A stretch of DNA of 13,957 nt from an uncultured Lactobacillus sp. (GTDB lineage: Bacteria; Bacillota; Bacilli; Lactobacillales; Lactobacillaceae), in assembly GCA_945281075.1 (NCBI GenBank), contig CALYQE010000043.1:1-13957 (forward strand). Reading direction: 5' to 3'. The notes under the pieces are model-generated. The model searched no databases, was not told the DNA's origin, and saw only the letters and a list, made by a program, of their open reading frames with translations. Positions 12,984 through 13,957 of the stretch are shown here, piece by piece; position 1 is the stretch's first letter, and the number at the start of each line of letters is the position of its first letter. A program made the translations under genes and the position numbers.

Positions 12984-13957
12984 TGTGAGCCCTAAAATTA
13001 GGACACTTTATATTAGCTGCTAACTGGGGACTAACTTCCGATATTCAAGCGGAGTTGGTCCTTTTAGTTTGGTTTTGATTGTAATACTCAATGTAGTCTC
13101 TGATTGCGTCTTCCGGTTCATTGAAATTCTTTTTCAATCCCATAAAACATTTCTCGTTTAAGTATGCCGAAGAAACCTTCCATTAAGCCATCATCAAGCG
13201 AATTACCCTTGCGTGACATTGATTGGCTAATGCCATGATTTTCCAGCCATGCTTGAAATCTGTAGTTCTGATATTGCCAGCCTTGATCGGTGTGGAAGAT
13301 CAAGCCGTTCAGTGCCGGATACTTGTGCCAGGCCTTTTTTAACATATCCATGGTCTGTTTAAGATTAGGACTGCGAGAAATGGTATAGGAAATAATCTCT
13401 TGGGTACACCCATCAATGATCGGTGATAAGTAGGTCTTTTGCCCATTGAGCTTAAACTCAGTTATATCTGAATACCATTTGTGATTGGGATAAATCGCAC
13501 TAAAGTTACGTTTAATCAGGTCAGGCTTAATTGGACCTTGGGTACCGCGATAACTGTTATATTTGCGCCAGCGTTTACTGACTATGCCACACAATTTCAG
13601 TTTGTTCATTAAGCGCTGCACTTTTTTATGATTGGCTAATAAACCACGACGTCTAAGCTCTACAGTAATGCGCCGATAGCCGTAGCGGTGCTTGTGTTCT
13701 TCGTAGATAGCTTTGATTTCAGCCATTATTTCTTGGTTATCCCGATCTTTGTCCTTCTTCTTTAAAGTGTAGTAGTAATCACTACGGGATAGATGGGGTA
13801 GATTGGGATTGGCATTAATAGTAGCAAGAATAAAAGTTACGCTGACTTTAAGCTCACGTCTTAGTTGGGTAACTGCCACGGCTATTTCCGGGGCTTGCGG
13901 TTCTTGGTCCGCTGGTCGACTAAGACGCTCAATTTTTTTACAAATTCGTTCTCGATA
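12984..13957 (-). mobile_element. IS3-family (IS150 group) insertion sequence, one end
   Basis: The left boundary in this window is the terminal sequence TGTGAGCCCTAAAATTAGGA (12984-13003), continuing CA. It resembles IS150-type ends (start TG, inner TAGGACA). The transposase runs inward on the minus strand from beyond the right edge. The other end, the orfA part and any target duplication lie outside the window. It inserted about 90 bases downstream of the regulator gene and interrupts none of the genes here. The exact first base (12984 or 12986) is uncertain. Confidence 0.75.
13020..13957 (-). pseudogene. IS150-group transposase orfB, frameshifted at the C-terminus and cut by the window edge
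   Basis: This is an IS3-family DDE integrase: D in WYSDITEF, D in FHTDQGW and E in DGLMEGFFGILKREM, preceded by the HTH_21-type HKHRYGYRRI region. The frame is open to the window edge (it reads RICKKIERLSRPADQE upstream), so GTG 13879 is not a credible start. The frame stops early at 13118-13120 after GIEKEFQ. One frame over it resumes as LKKNFNEPEDAIRDYIEYYN (about 13135 to 13076). Another shift restores IKTKLKGPTPLEYRKLVPS, ending TAG at 13020-13022. The first shift is explained by an extra base in the five-base run at 13130-13134. The second fits a loss of about 10 bases coding the usual NKR after YYN. The catalytic core is intact, so partial activity cannot be excluded. Confidence 0.8.

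Noticed and set aside
1..13957. CRISPR array, tRNA or rRNA genes
   Set aside because: I noticed no regularly spaced repeats and no recognisable tRNA or rRNA sequence on either strand.

Overview
The window looks like a low-GC Firmicute chromosome, most likely a lactobacillus. It is AT-rich, has strong purine-rich Shine-Dalgarno sites, consensus sigma-A promoters, CcpA-type cre boxes and galactitol-family PTS components, and ends in an IS150-group IS3 element of the kind common in lactobacilli. The genus is inferred from these traits; no marker gene is present.

Layout. Positions 1-397 hold the last codons of an unidentified gene, a nested inverted repeat, a bidirectional terminator (206-242) and the terminator of the first minus-strand operon (291-327). 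Minus-strand operon A (398-3508, promoter about 3651-3678 with a cre box) encodes a D-2-hydroxyacid dehydrogenase, an FGGY sugar kinase and a class II (FucA-type) aldolase. Minus-strand operon B (3858-9875, promoter about 9935-9962 with a cre box, terminator 3771-3815) encodes an NhaC-family transporter, a methylthioribose kinase (MtnK), an MtnA-type aldose-1-phosphate isomerase and a galactitol-type PTS (EIIA, EIIB, EIIC). Divergent from B on the plus strand is an iron-type alcohol dehydrogenase (10155-11327) behind a perfect cre box. A gene-free stretch of about 590 bases follows, with two good promoters and several competing hairpins. It leads into a 65-residue membrane protein and a DeoR-family repressor (12116-12895). 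The right edge (12984-13957) is the end of an IS3-family element whose transposase is frameshifted near its C-terminus.

How the genes may work together. MtnK, the MtnA-type isomerase and the FucA-type aldolase are the three enzymes of the DHAP shunt / 5-deoxyribose pathway: a 5-modified ribose is phosphorylated at C1, isomerised to the ketose-1-phosphate and cleaved to DHAP plus a short aldehyde. The aldehyde could be reduced by the alcohol dehydrogenase (acetaldehyde to ethanol, or methylthioacetaldehyde to methylthioethanol). No genes for the oxygen-dependent universal methionine salvage branch (mtnW/X/B/D) are visible here. The isomerase departs from typical MtnA at several active-site positions, so its substrate may not be methylthioribose-1-phosphate. 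The added galactitol-type PTS, NhaC-type permease and a dehydrogenase/kinase pair that resembles Bacillus subtilis YoaD/YoaC do not belong to the described DHAP shunt. The whole could be a carbon-repressed, DeoR-controlled locus for an uncharacterised sugar or set of 5-modified pentoses. Pathway assignment is inference from gene families; the promoter, cre and repeat observations are read directly from the sequence.
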